The notes: generated by a model not told the origin, from the sequence alone. 64,000 nt of DNA from Nocardioides sp. WS12 (GCF_014108865.1 NZ_CP053928.1:310001-374000), one strand, 5' to 3'; positions 40,660 to 49,536 are shown, numbered from the stretch's first letter. Made by a program: numbers and translations.

Positions 40660-41304
40660 TCAGTTCCAGGGACGCAGGAACCGCGGTGCGAGGTCGATGC
40701 TCACGCCGGCGAGATGCTCGACGAGGGCATCGGTGTCCACCGTGATCAGACCGGACCGCCAGGCCAGGATCGTCTCCACGAACCCGCCGATGCCGACCAG
40801 GACGCTCACCCGGAACGCGATCTCGTCGACATCGGCCCGCAGGTAGGGCCGGGCGAGATCGATGACCAGGCCGACGGCCAACTGGATCGTGTCGCGCCGA
40901 CGTTGCTCGAGGACGGCGCTGCCGGAGTGGTCGCCGAAGATGATCTGCGCGCGCCGCGGCTCGTCACCGACGTGGTGGACAATGGCCACCAGCGCGGCAT
41001 GCAGTTGCTCGACCGGGTCGTCGTCGGCGTACGGCGTGATCGCCCCGAGCAGCATCGCCAGGGTCTCGTCGCGCATCTGGTCCCAGATCGCGGCCAGGAG
41101 CGCGTCGCGGTCGGTGAAACTCTCGTAGAAGTACCTGTCGGTCAGCCCCGCCCGCGCGCAGACACCGCGCATGGTCACCGCCGCCCAGCCGTTCTCCTGC
41201 CAGATCTCCAGCGCGGCCGCGAGCACCGCCTCGCGTCGCTCGGCGCGGCGCTGGTCGGCCGACTTTCCGCCGTAACTCCGGCGGGGGGCAGGGGAACTTT
41301 CCAC
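40660..41304 (-). CDS. TetR-family repressor of the monooxygenase operon
   Basis: From GTG 41304 the product is 214 residues. The N-terminal HTH (about 18-65; RRAERREAVLAAALEIWQENGWAAVTMRGVCARAGLTDRYFYESF) is typical TetR. The C-terminal helical ligand domain follows, with repeated Leu/Ala/Ile stretches. It is divergent from the alpha/beta hydrolase and the oxidation operon. Two 18-bp palindromes lie in the shared promoter region and are its likely operators. Confidence 0.92.
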   Translation of the reverse strand: MESSPAPRRSYGGKSADQRRAERREAVLAAALEIWQENGWAAVTMRGVCARAGLTDRYFYESFTDRDALLAAIWDQMRDETLAMLLGAITPYADDDPVEQLHAALVAIVHHVGDEPRRAQIIFGDHSGSAVLEQRRRDTIQLAVGLVIDLARPYLRADVDEIAFRVSVLVGIGGFVETILAWRSGLITVDTDALVEHLAGVSIDLAPRFLRPWN

Positions 41305-41314
41305 ACGAACATCT

Positions 41315-41332
41315 TGACGGCAGGTGCCCTCA
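41315..41332. promoter_or_regulatory. TetR operator 1 of the monooxygenase operon
   Basis: TGACGGCAG-GTGCCCTCA is an inverted repeat (TGA-x-GGCA / TGCC-x-TCA) located 11 bp from the TetR start. It matches the site 28 bp downstream. Confidence 0.65.
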
Positions 41333-41342
41333 GAATGCAATC

Positions 41343-41360
41343 TGACGGCATGCGCCTTCA
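41343..41360. promoter_or_regulatory. TetR operator 2 of the monooxygenase operon
   Basis: TGACGGCAT-GCGCCTTCA shares the first half-site exactly with operator 1 and the TGA-x-GGC / GCC-x-TCA pattern overall. It overlaps the ATG at 41350, so the true start of the hydrolase may be ATG 41398. Confidence 0.6.
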
Positions 41361-42345
41361 GATTGAGCCTCGACGACGCGGCTCGCTTCGCAGCAGGATG
41401 ACGGCCGACCTGACGGCCGTCACTCTCCGCCCGCTGACCCTGGCGATCCCGCTGAACACCCCCGGCATCCGGTTCACCCGGGGCCTCGTCGCGACCTTCA
41501 TGGCCGCCGTCGGCCCACCGGTTCGCGGGAGCAGGATCAGTCGGGTCGCCAAACCGGTGGCCACCGGACCGAGCCCGCGCGGCGAGTGGGTGCGGGCGCC
41601 CGGTGCCGACCGCGAGGACGCCGTGATCCTCTACATCCACGGCAGCGCCTACACGATCTGCTCGGCCCGGACCCACCGCGGCATCACCACGCGACTGTCC
41701 GCGAAGACCGGACTCCCCGTGTTCGCCTGCGACTACCGGCTCGCGCCTTCCCACCGCTTCCCCAGCGCCGCGGACGACGTGCGGGCGGCGTACGAGTGGC
41801 TGCTCGGCGAGGGTCACCCCGCCGACCGGATCGTCCTGGCCGGCGACTCGGCTGGGGGCCACCTCGCGGTCGACCTCGCCCTCGAGTTGATCCGCGAGGG
41901 CCGGACCCCTCCGGTCGCCCTCGTCGCGTTCTCGCCCGTCCTCGACCTGACCATGGCGCTGGCCGCGTCCCGCGAACGGATGCGCCGGGACCCGATGACC
42001 TCGGCATCCAAGGCCGCCCGCCTGGTCGACCTGTACGTCGCCGGCGAGACCCACCCGCGCCTGCGCTTCACCTTCGACGGGGCCGACCGGTTCCCACCCA
42101 CGCTGGTCCAGGCCGGAGGCCGGGAGATGCTCGCCGGCGACGCCATCGAGCTGGCCCGCTGCCTCGAGTCGGCAGGAGCCCGTTGCCAGCTGGAGGTGTG
42201 GCCCGAACAGATGCATGTCTTCCAGGCGCTGCCGCGTCTGGTGCCCGAGGCAGACCGTGCCCTGAAGCGGGCGGCCGCCTTCGTCGACGCCGAACTGGAG
42301 GCCCAGAGCCGCCGCGGCGAACTGAAGCTCGTGAGGGAGGCGTGA
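41350..42345 (+). CDS. Alpha/beta hydrolase (HSL/lipase-esterase type)
   Basis: The 331-residue hydrolase has the oxyanion-hole motif in the form YIHGSAYTICSARTHRG (HGSA in place of HGGG), the nucleophile elbow LAGDSAGGHLA, an Asp near 260 and the C-terminal His in WPEQMHVFQAL. The HGS variant is common in the mycobacterial/actinobacterial Lip family. It probably hydrolyses the ester made by the downstream monooxygenase. An ATG at 41398 is an alternative start, since 41350 overlaps an operator. The stop overlaps the SDR start by 1 nt (TGATG). Confidence 0.9.
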   Translation: MRLQIEPRRRGSLRSRMTADLTAVTLRPLTLAIPLNTPGIRFTRGLVATFMAAVGPPVRGSRISRVAKPVATGPSPRGEWVRAPGADREDAVILYIHGSAYTICSARTHRGITTRLSAKTGLPVFACDYRLAPSHRFPSAADDVRAAYEWLLGEGHPADRIVLAGDSAGGHLAVDLALELIREGRTPPVALVAFSPVLDLTMALAASRERMRRDPMTSASKAARLVDLYVAGETHPRLRFTFDGADRFPPTLVQAGGREMLAGDAIELARCLESAGARCQLEVWPEQMHVFQALPRLVPEADRALKRAAAFVDAELEAQSRRGELKLVREA

Positions 42346-43166
42346 TGGGACGTCAGCGGACACGCAACGCGGGAGCCGTCGTGACCGGCGCCGGCAGCGG
42401 GATCGGCCGGGCCTTCGCCCGGGAGCTCGCCCGCCGGGACGGCCGGGTGGTCTGCTCCGACGTGGACGAGATCGGGCTCAAGGAGACGGTCGACCTGATT
42501 GCCTCCGCCGGAGGAGAGGCCGTCGCCGTCGGGTGCGACGTCCGCGACCTCGGCCAGGTGCAGGCCCTGCACGACACGGCCGTCGACTGGCTCGGCCACG
42601 CACCGCACCTGGTCATCAACAACGCCGGGATCGGTGCCGGCGGCAAGGTCGTCGGCGAAGCGCCGATGGCCGACTGGCAGCAGACCATCGGCGTCAACCT
42701 GTGGGGCGTCATCCACGGCTGCCACGTGTTCGTGCCGACGCTGCGCGAAGCCGGCCGGGGCGGCGTGATCAACGTGGCCTCCGCCGCCGGGTTCACGGCT
42801 GCGCCGCGGATGGGCGCCTACAACGTGAGCAAGGCGGGCGTCGTCAGCCTGTCCGAGACCCTGGCCGCCGAACTCGCCGGCAGCAGGATCGCCGTCACCG
42901 TGCTCTGCCCGACCTTCGTCAAGACCAACATCTTCGACGGCGAACTCATCGACGCCGGCGCGGCAGGGCTCGCCCGCAAGATCGCCCGCGTCGCCGGATT
43001 CTCTGCCGACCGGGTGGCCCGCACCACGCTCGACGCGCACGACAAGGGCCGCCTGTACGTCGTACCCCAGCTCGACGCGCAGCTGCTCTGGCGCACCAAA
43101 CGACTCCTGCCCGCGCCGTACACCCGGGCGGCCGGCCTCCTCGGCCGGTTCGTTCCTGACGAGTGA
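42345..43166 (+). CDS. Short-chain dehydrogenase/reductase
   Basis: The 273-residue SDR has the cofactor-binding VTGAGSGIGRAFA (about 13-25), NNAGIGAGG, the catalytic Ser in VINVASAAG and Y-x-x-x-K in AYNVSKAGVV. VCSDVD after the second strand suggests NAD preference (Asp after strand 2). It probably oxidises a secondary alcohol to the ketone used by the monooxygenase. TGATG overlap with the hydrolase. Confidence 0.94.
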   Translation: MGRQRTRNAGAVVTGAGSGIGRAFARELARRDGRVVCSDVDEIGLKETVDLIASAGGEAVAVGCDVRDLGQVQALHDTAVDWLGHAPHLVINNAGIGAGGKVVGEAPMADWQQTIGVNLWGVIHGCHVFVPTLREAGRGGVINVASAAGFTAAPRMGAYNVSKAGVVSLSETLAAELAGSRIAVTVLCPTFVKTNIFDGELIDAGAAGLARKIARVAGFSADRVARTTLDAHDKGRLYVVPQLDAQLLWRTKRLLPAPYTRAAGLLGRFVPDE

Positions 43167-43174
43167 GGAAGACC

Positions 43175-44113
43175 ATGACATCCACGACGTTCGACTTCGA
43201 CGCGATGTTGCAGACGATCAAGGACAAGCAGTGGTCGCTCGCCGACATCGACTGGGACGCGCCCGGCGCAGAGACGGTCACCGACGAACTCCGGGCCAAG
43301 ATGATGCCGTTCATGGCCGACCTGGTGTGGATCGAGCACGTCGGGGCTCGCGGTTTCGCGTCGCTGGCGACCAAGGCACCGACGCCGACGATCCGCCGCA
43401 TCTACGAGTACTTCCACGCTGAGGAGCAGAAGCACGCCAACGCCGAACTGGCGTTGATGAAGCGCTGGGGGATGCTGGACGAGGACGGCAAGCCCCCGGA
43501 GCCGAACATCAACGTCAAGCTGGCGATCAAGGTCCTCGACGACTACGGCGACAGCCTGCCCCTGACCGGGCTGGCGACCTTGATCCCGCTCCTGGAGTGC
43601 GCGCTCGACGGTGCGCTCGTGAAGTTCCTGCTGGACGAGGTCAGCGACCCCGTCTGCCATCAGGTCTTCCGGCACATCAACTCCGACGAGGCACGCCACA
43701 TCACGGTGGACTTCCAGGTGCTCGAGCTGATCGGCGCCGGCCCGCTGCACAAGCTGATCATCGAATCGGTCGCACTGCTCAAGCCGCAGGTCGTCCTCGG
43801 CCTGATCGTGGTGTTCGTGCCGCTGATCAACAAGATGCGCGACAACATCGTGGCGATGGGCATGCCCGAGCAGAAGCTCTACAACGCGGTGAAGCGCTTC
43901 GCCACGATCGGGTCACGGGGCGACTTCACCCAGCGGATCCCGGCGTACCACGTGCTGCGCGCCCAGGCCGCGATGGTGGTGGACCGCACCTCGCCGTACC
44001 ACCGCCTGCTCGCCGACCCGATGGTGAAGCTGACCTCGCACATCCCCGTACGCCTCCTGGGCAAGCCCCAGGCATGGGTGGACGAACTCACCCACGAACC
44101 GGTGGCCTCGTGA
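43175..44113 (+). CDS. Ferritin-like diiron protein (metal-dependent hydrolase/oxidase type)
   Basis: The 312-residue protein starts at ATG 43175, preceded by GAGGAAG. Two E-x-x-H-type motifs, EYFHAEEQKHAN (about 80-90) and INSDEARHITVDF (about 170-182), plus Glu in LVWIEHVG and in LLECALDG make a diiron four-helix core. Related diiron proteins often lie with Baeyer-Villiger monooxygenases in actinobacteria. The reaction is unknown; oxygenation or hydroxylation of the substrate is plausible. The stop overlaps the next gene's GTG by 4 nt. Confidence 0.85.
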   Translation: MTSTTFDFDAMLQTIKDKQWSLADIDWDAPGAETVTDELRAKMMPFMADLVWIEHVGARGFASLATKAPTPTIRRIYEYFHAEEQKHANAELALMKRWGMLDEDGKPPEPNINVKLAIKVLDDYGDSLPLTGLATLIPLLECALDGALVKFLLDEVSDPVCHQVFRHINSDEARHITVDFQVLELIGAGPLHKLIIESVALLKPQVVLGLIVVFVPLINKMRDNIVAMGMPEQKLYNAVKRFATIGSRGDFTQRIPAYHVLRAQAAMVVDRTSPYHRLLADPMVKLTSHIPVRLLGKPQAWVDELTHEPVAS

Positions 44114-44607
44114 GCACCGGCCCCTTCGAAGGACTGCTCCTGCGCGGGTCGCAATGGCGCGGCCAGGCGTTCACGGGACAGCGGGTCGCGATCCTGGCCC
44201 CCGGCCGTGAGGCCGCCGTGATCGCACCGGAGATCGTGCGGACCGCCGCCGCCGTCAAGGTGTTCCAGGAGGAACCCGACTGGCTGGTGCCGTGGCCGAT
44301 CGCGCTCCCCCGGGCGCTGGTGCAGCCGGCCGCCCGCCTCCACCTGCGGCTCGGTGTCCGCGATCCCTGGACCCGGCGCCGACTCACGCCGGACGGCCGC
44401 TTCAACAGGCACCGTCCGCGCATCGACGGGCGCTACTACGCCGCCCTGCAGCAACCGCACTGCACCCTGATCACCTGGCCGGTCTACGCGTTCGTGCCCG
44501 GCGGCGTACGCAGCGCCGAGGGCATCGAGCACCACGTGGACTGCATCATCCTGGGGACGTCGTCCGCGTTCGCCAGCACCAGCTCCCGAGAGGACGCCCA
44601 CGCATGA
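44110..44607 (+). CDS. Shrunken Baeyer-Villiger-like protein (165 residues)
   Basis: The 165-residue protein aligns by eye with two separated parts of the neighbouring monooxygenase. FTGQRVAILAPGREAAVIAPEIVRTAAAVKVFQEEPDW matches its NADPH-binding strand-turn-helix (GRRVAVIGTGASAVQ...VFQRTPIW). RRRLTPDGRFNRHRPRIDGRYYAALQQ...EHHVDCIILGT matches the C-terminal stretch of the same enzyme. The Gly-rich loop is degraded (LAPGREAA instead of IGTGASA) and the FAD-binding domain is absent, so it is unlikely to be an enzyme. The frame is intact and overlaps both neighbours by 4 nt, so it looks expressed. It may be an accessory or regulatory subunit. Confidence 0.75.
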   Translation: MSTGPFEGLLLRGSQWRGQAFTGQRVAILAPGREAAVIAPEIVRTAAAVKVFQEEPDWLVPWPIALPRALVQPAARLHLRLGVRDPWTRRRLTPDGRFNRHRPRIDGRYYAALQQPHCTLITWPVYAFVPGGVRSAEGIEHHVDCIILGTSSAFASTSSREDAHA

Positions 44608-46091
44608 CCACGACCCCCGACCACGAGGTCGTGATCATCGGCGGCGGCTTCTCCGGCATCGGTGCCGCCATCCTGCTCGACAAGGCGGGCTTCGCCGACT
44701 ACCTGCTGCTCGAGGCCGGCGACGGTCTCGGCGGCGCGTGGCACTGGAACACCTACCCCGGCGTTGCGGTCGACATCCCCTCCTTCAGCTACCAGTTCTC
44801 CTTCGAGCAGATGGCTGGCTGGTCCCGGGTGTACGCGCCCGGCAGCGAACTGAAGGCCTATGCCGAGCACTGTGTCGACAAGTACGACGTCCGGCGCCGC
44901 ACCCGCTTGCGGACCTCCGTGGTCGCGGCGACCTTCGACGACGACGCCCACGTCTGGCGACTCGACACCGCCGCGGGCGAGGTGATCACGGCCCGCCACG
45001 TGGTCAGCGCGACGGGCGTCCTGACCCAGCCCAAGCTGCCCGACATCGAGGGTCTCGCCGACTTCACGGGCACCGTCATGCACACGGCGCGCTGGGACCA
45101 CGAGGTCGACCTCACCGGCCGTCGGGTGGCGGTGATCGGCACGGGCGCCTCCGCCGTGCAGGCCATCCCGAAGATCGCCGAGCAGGCCGCGCACCTCACC
45201 GTCTTCCAGCGGACCCCCATCTGGTGCCTGCCGAAGCCGGACGCGGCGCTCCCCTGGCCGGCGCGCGCCGGCCTGCGGGTGCTGCCCGGCGCCGGACGCC
45301 TCGCCCGGCTGGCCAGCCAGTCGTTCGTCGAGGCGACCTTCCCGGTCGCTGCCCACTTCGCAGGCATCGTCCCGATCGCGAGCGTTGGCGAACGGATCGG
45401 CCATGCATACCTCCGCCAGGCCGTGCGCGATCCAGAGGTCCGCGACAAACTCACCCCGCGCTACGCCCTGGGCTGCAAGCGCCCCAGCTTCTCCAACGCC
45501 TACCTGCCCACGTTCAACCGGTCGAACGTGACCCTGGAGACGGCCGGCATCGCTGCGGTCACGGCGACCGGTGTCCGGACGACCGACGGCACCGAGCACG
45601 AGGTCGACACCCTGGTCCTCGCCACCGGCTTCAAGGTGTTCGAGAAGGGCAACATGCCGCCGTTCATCGTGCGCGGGGCGAACGGCCTCGATCTGGAGAA
45701 GTGGTGGGAGGAGAACCGTTTCCAGGCCTACCAGGGCGTCAGCGTTCCCGGGTTCCCCAACTTCTTCACCATCCTCGGACCGTACGGCTACAACGGGTCG
45801 TCGTACTTCAACCTGATCGAGACGCAGAGCGCCCACATCCTGCGCTGCCTCCGTCGCGCCCGTCGCGACGGAGCGACCCGGGTCGAGGTGACCGCCGACG
45901 CCAATGAGAACTACTTCGCGCAGTCACTGGGCCGGCGCAAGCACCAGGTGTTCTTCCAGGACTCCTGCAGCCAGGCGAACAGCTACTACTTCGACGCCAA
46001 CGGCGATGTGCCGTTCCGGGCCGCCACCACCTTGGAGACCATGTGGTCGTCGCGGCGGTTCCCGCTCGACCACTACGCGTTCAGCGACTGA
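44604..46091 (+). CDS. Baeyer-Villiger-type flavin monooxygenase
   Basis: The 495-residue enzyme has the FAD-binding GGGFSGIG (13-20), the Baeyer-Villiger fingerprint F-x-G-x-x-x-H-x-x-x-W at 154-164 (FTGTVMHTARW) and the NADPH-binding GTGASA (179-184). ATGFKVF later matches the conserved ATG-x-x-x-x motif. It inserts oxygen next to a carbonyl to make an ester or lactone. The start ATG 44604 overlaps the previous stop (ATGA). With the SDR and the esterase it fits a route alcohol to ketone to ester to acid plus alcohol. The substrate is unknown. Confidence 0.92.
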   Translation: MTTTPDHEVVIIGGGFSGIGAAILLDKAGFADYLLLEAGDGLGGAWHWNTYPGVAVDIPSFSYQFSFEQMAGWSRVYAPGSELKAYAEHCVDKYDVRRRTRLRTSVVAATFDDDAHVWRLDTAAGEVITARHVVSATGVLTQPKLPDIEGLADFTGTVMHTARWDHEVDLTGRRVAVIGTGASAVQAIPKIAEQAAHLTVFQRTPIWCLPKPDAALPWPARAGLRVLPGAGRLARLASQSFVEATFPVAAHFAGIVPIASVGERIGHAYLRQAVRDPEVRDKLTPRYALGCKRPSFSNAYLPTFNRSNVTLETAGIAAVTATGVRTTDGTEHEVDTLVLATGFKVFEKGNMPPFIVRGANGLDLEKWWEENRFQAYQGVSVPGFPNFFTILGPYGYNGSSYFNLIETQSAHILRCLRRARRDGATRVEVTADANENYFAQSLGRRKHQVFFQDSCSQANSYYFDANGDVPFRAATTLETMWSSRRFPLDHYAFSD

Positions 46092-46103
46092 ATCGAACGC
46101 CTG

Positions 46104-46757
46104 TCAGAGCTCCGCGATGATCCGGGCCCGGCTGGCGTCGTACTCGTCGCGACTGACGAGGTCGCGGCGCAGCAGGTCGTCGAGTTCGGCGAGCCGCTCC
46201 CCGGCCGTCCGGGTCTCCGCGGGGGCGACGGGTGCCGCGGGGGGAAAGGTCATCGGTGCGATCGGGCGCGCCGAGGCCCAGTCGAACTCCCAGTCCTTCG
46301 ACTCGGGGTCGACGAGCACGGGGAGTTCGCCGACGTACAGCAAGGGCATCCGCATCGCCGGGATGATCTTCTTGGCCTCCACCTCGAAGGGCGCGATGTC
46401 GTCGCCGTGGATCCGCAGCTTCAGCGAGATCAGCGGTTCGCTGTTGATCTCCACCCCCGTCTGCTCGAACGACAGCACCTGCGCCTGGGCCGGCCGGCCC
46501 CCCTGCTTCAGCCGGTAGACCTTCATCTGCGACTTGTAGCGAGTCGTGCCGATCAGCAGGCCGATCGCGAGGTCCAGGAGTGTGATGCCGATACCCGTCG
46601 GCAGCAGCCACTCGGTACCCGGCTCGTCATCCACGACCAGGCCCATGATCAGGAAGATCGGGCCCACGATGCCGCAGACGAACATGAACAGCACGATCGG
46701 TACGTAGGCGCGGAGCACGGATGGGGGGCGCGGCGCTTCCTCGGGAGCGAGACTCAC
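46104..46757 (-). CDS. Membrane protein with SHOCT tail
   Basis: From GTG 46757 the product is 217 residues. Two hydrophobic segments (about 20-45 and 55-75; VPIVLFMFVCGIVGPIFLIM, TGIGITLLDLAIGLLIG) are followed by a soluble region (about 80-170; AQVLSFEQTGVEI...). The C-terminus carries a SHOCT motif (ELDDLLRRDLVSRDEYDASRARII). SHOCT tails bind other proteins. GTG 46757 is preferred because the upstream ATG lies in a repeat. Function unknown. Confidence 0.7.
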   Translation of the reverse strand: MSLAPEEAPRPPSVLRAYVPIVLFMFVCGIVGPIFLIMGLVVDDEPGTEWLLPTGIGITLLDLAIGLLIGTTRYKSQMKVYRLKQGGRPAQAQVLSFEQTGVEINSEPLISLKLRIHGDDIAPFEVEAKKIIPAMRMPLLYVGELPVLVDPESKDWEFDWASARPIAPMTFPPAAPVAPAETRTAGERLAELDDLLRRDLVSRDEYDASRARIIAEL

Positions 46758-46771
46758 GGGGCCAGCGTAGG

Positions 46772-46853
46772 GGTTTCGAGGCTCGCTGCGCTCGCACCTC
46801 AACCACCGATTTGCTACGCGTGCGCTCGCACCTCAACCACCGATTTGCTACGC
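46772..46853. repeat. Family A palindromic repeat with 34-bp tandem duplication
   Basis: 46772-46810 matches family A copy 1. Its right half plus TTTGCTACGC is then repeated at 46821-46853 with a 34-bp period (TGCGCTCGCACCTCAACC...CTACGC). The block lies between the SHOCT gene and the stop of the ATPase gene. Confidence 0.7.
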
Positions 46854-48044
46854 CTGCGAGCGCAGGTACCGCCCGAAGTGCGGCACCGTGAACGCGATCC
46901 GGCCACGCTCGCCGGAGTAGATGAGCCCCTTCTTCAACAACGAGTCGCGGGCCGGGGAGAGCGACTGCGGCTTCTTCCCGAGTACGACGGCCACGTCGGA
47001 CGTGGCGACGGAACCGACCGGGTCGTCGGCCTCCTCGGTGGTGGCGTCGGCCATGGCGCGGAGGTAGTCGCGCTCGGCGGGGGTGGCGCGTTCGAAGCGG
47101 GAGCCGAAGAACCCGACGGCCAGTTCGCGCTCGGCTTCGGGGCTGGCGACGGCCACGTCCTCGGCGGTGATCGGGGTGCGCGGGGCGAGGTCCCAGACGG
47201 AGCGGCCGTAGGCCTGGATGAAGTAGGGGTAGCCGCGGGTGGCGTCGTACATCGCGGACAGGGCCTCGGCCGTGAACTCGGCCTCCTCCTCGGACGCCGG
47301 AGCGACGAGGGCACGGTCGGCGGCGTCGCGGGAGAGGCGGTCGATGCGCTGGTAGGAGAACAGCCGCTCGGAGTAGGACTTGCTGGCCGACAGCACGGCC
47401 GGGAGGTGCGGGAGGCCGGCGCCGACGACAATGACGGGCAGGCCGTTCTGGCTCAGCTCGTGACAGGCGGCGCACAGTGCGGAGATGTCGTCGGGGCCGA
47501 GGTCCTGCATTTCATCGATGAAGATGCCGACGCCCTTGCCGACATCGGCCGCGAGCCCGCCGACGTCGGTGAGCAGTTCGACCAGGTCGATCTCGATGTC
47601 GCCGGAATCGGCCCGTCCCCGCACCACCGGTGCGTCAATACCCGGGCTCCAGCGGTCACGCAGCTTGGCGTCCACACCCGCGTCGCGCTGGGCGAACGAG
47701 CGGATCACGCCGAGGACGTGATCAGCCTCGGAGGCCTCGGGATGCCCGAGTTCGCGGACCGCCTGGTGCAACGCCGAGGACAGCGGGCGGCGCAGTGACT
47801 GGTCGGGCCGGGCCTCCAGCTTGCCGGTCCCCCAGCCCTTGCGGACCGCCGCCGACCGGAGCGCGTTGAGGAGCACCGTCTTGCCGACACCGCGCAGGCC
47901 GGTCAGCACCAGGGATCGTTCAGGCCGACCGCGCGAGACGCGCTCGAGCACCACATCGAACGCCGAGAGCTGCTCATCGCGGCCGGCCAGCTCAGGGGGA
48001 CGCTGACCGGCGCCAGGGGCGTACGGGTTGCGGATCGGATCCAT
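46848..48044 (-). CDS. AAA+ ATPase (Orc1/Cdc6- or STAND-like)
   Basis: The 398-residue protein has Walker A GLRGVGKT (about 49-56), Walker B GVGIFIDEMQDL (about 170-181) and sensor-like VIVVGAGLPHLPAVL, then a C-terminal winged-helix region (about 320-395; VATSDVAVVLGKKPQSLSPARDSLLKKGLIY). The layout matches single-protein ATPases related to Orc1/Cdc6 or STAND proteins. It could be a regulator or signalling ATPase. The Walker B and sensor motifs look intact. Its stop lies beside a repeat. Confidence 0.8.
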   Translation of the reverse strand: MDPIRNPYAPGAGQRPPELAGRDEQLSAFDVVLERVSRGRPERSLVLTGLRGVGKTVLLNALRSAAVRKGWGTGKLEARPDQSLRRPLSSALHQAVRELGHPEASEADHVLGVIRSFAQRDAGVDAKLRDRWSPGIDAPVVRGRADSGDIEIDLVELLTDVGGLAADVGKGVGIFIDEMQDLGPDDISALCAACHELSQNGLPVIVVGAGLPHLPAVLSASKSYSERLFSYQRIDRLSRDAADRALVAPASEEEAEFTAEALSAMYDATRGYPYFIQAYGRSVWDLAPRTPITAEDVAVASPEAERELAVGFFGSRFERATPAERDYLRAMADATTEEADDPVGSVATSDVAVVLGKKPQSLSPARDSLLKKGLIYSGERGRIAFTVPHFGRYLRSQA

Positions 48045-48122
48045 GATCCGACGCTATCGGGATCTCTAGCCTCAGCCTTAGATCCCGCTAGCGTGTCGGA
48101 TCGATCCCCGTCGACCGGCAGG

Positions 48123-49391
48123 TCAGCTCTTGCGGTGACGGCCCCGGTAGAGGACACCGACACCGGCGAAGACACTGCCGGCACCGAGGGCCAGGAGCCA
48201 CGGCTCGACCACGGCACCGGTGGCGGGCAGGACCGCATCCGACTGCGTTTCGGCCGCGCCCAGGACCTCGCCGGGGACCTCGTCACCGAGACCGTCGACG
48301 TCGCCGAGGTCGTCGCCGGTGTCCACGACGTTCTCGATGTCGGTGTCGTCATCCGTGCCGTCGTCGTCCGGGTCGTCCGTGTCATCCGGGTCGTCCACGC
48401 ACGCCGCGGTGGCCGGGAACTCGGGGGTCACCAGCACCATCTCGGTCCAGGCGGCAGCGGTCTCCACGTCGTGCGAAGCCGCGTCGACGACGGTCACGCC
48501 GGATCCGTCGACCTGCGCCCAGCCGTCACCGGCAGGCGCGGCCGCGGAGACGACGTCCGTCTGCTCGACGGTCGGCGTACCGGCCCGCTCGGCGCCGGTC
48601 GGGTCGTAGCCATCCGGAGCCGTGCCGGCCCAGACACTGTCGATGATCGCGGCGGCGGTCTGCGTGAAGTCGCCCTTGACCCAACCGGCACCGGCCGGCT
48701 CGTCACCAGCAGCGAGCTCGGCCGTCTCGGTCGACGTACTCACGACCCTGGTCTCGTCGGTGGAGGTCGATCCGGCCGGACCAGAGGTTCCGTCGGCGAC
48801 CCACGTCTTCTCCACGTGGGAGAGCTCGGACACGGCGGGTACGGCGGCCTGGTCGACGATCCACACGGTCTTCGTGACGGCCGGGGTCACCTCGATCACG
48901 CGCGTCGCGCCGGTCGGCGACCAACCCTTGCCGCCTTCGTCGGCGTTCCATCCCGCGATCTCCCACCGGGTACGACCGCTCTGCTGGTGGACGAACTCGG
49001 CCTCCGTGCGCGTGACAGCGGGGGTGACGACCTGCGTCTCCTCGTGGCCCACCTCGGGGATCGCGGGCACGAACGCCCGGTCGATCACGGTCTGGACCCA
49101 GGCCCGCTCGATCGCCTCGACCTGACGGCTCCACGACCAGGTGCCCTGGGCCGGGGTGACGGTCCGGGCGTACTCGAACTCGGTCGTCGGGATCGACCGC
49201 TGCCACAACCACTCGACGTGGGTGACCTCGCCGATCGTGGTGACCACGGCCGGGTGGTCGACCTGGGAGTACACGGCCGGGACGGCCGGCTGGCCGCAGG
49301 AGGCGTCCTCGGCGGCCGAGGCGGAGGACGGTGCGAAGCCGAGGACGGCCGCGGCAGCGAGGGAAAGCGGTGCGAGCAGGCGCTTGTTCAT
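48123..49391 (-). CDS. LPxTG-anchored surface protein
   Basis: From ATG 49391 the product is 422 residues: a signal peptide (LLAPLSLAAAAVLGFAPSSASA), a region of imperfect repeats with VPAV/VTPAVT and V-x-K/R-T motifs (for example VVTPAVTRTEAEF, VEVTPAVTKTVWIV, VPAVSELSHVEKTWV), an Asp-rich linker (DDPDDTDDPDDDGTDDDTD), then LPATG, a hydrophobic segment (EPWLLALGAGSVFAGVGVLY) and a basic tail. This is a sortase substrate, displayed on the cell wall. A sortase gene is not in the window. No binding partner can be named. Confidence 0.9.
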   Translation of the reverse strand: MNKRLLAPLSLAAAAVLGFAPSSASAAEDASCGQPAVPAVYSQVDHPAVVTTIGEVTHVEWLWQRSIPTTEFEYARTVTPAQGTWSWSRQVEAIERAWVQTVIDRAFVPAIPEVGHEETQVVTPAVTRTEAEFVHQQSGRTRWEIAGWNADEGGKGWSPTGATRVIEVTPAVTKTVWIVDQAAVPAVSELSHVEKTWVADGTSGPAGSTSTDETRVVSTSTETAELAAGDEPAGAGWVKGDFTQTAAAIIDSVWAGTAPDGYDPTGAERAGTPTVEQTDVVSAAAPAGDGWAQVDGSGVTVVDAASHDVETAAAWTEMVLVTPEFPATAACVDDPDDTDDPDDDGTDDDTDIENVVDTGDDLGDVDGLGDEVPGEVLGAAETQSDAVLPATGAVVEPWLLALGAGSVFAGVGVLYRGRHRKS

Positions 49392-49536
49392 GGGGGACCT
49401 CAGAATGTTGGGGGGTGGATCGCGCCCGAGTGCGAATGACCGACCAACCGGGCCGCACCAGTCGAAGTCACTGCCGCCGGCCACAATCAGGACGAAGGTC
49501 CCGGGTCCTGTCCGGACGGGGATCTAGGCTTCTCCC

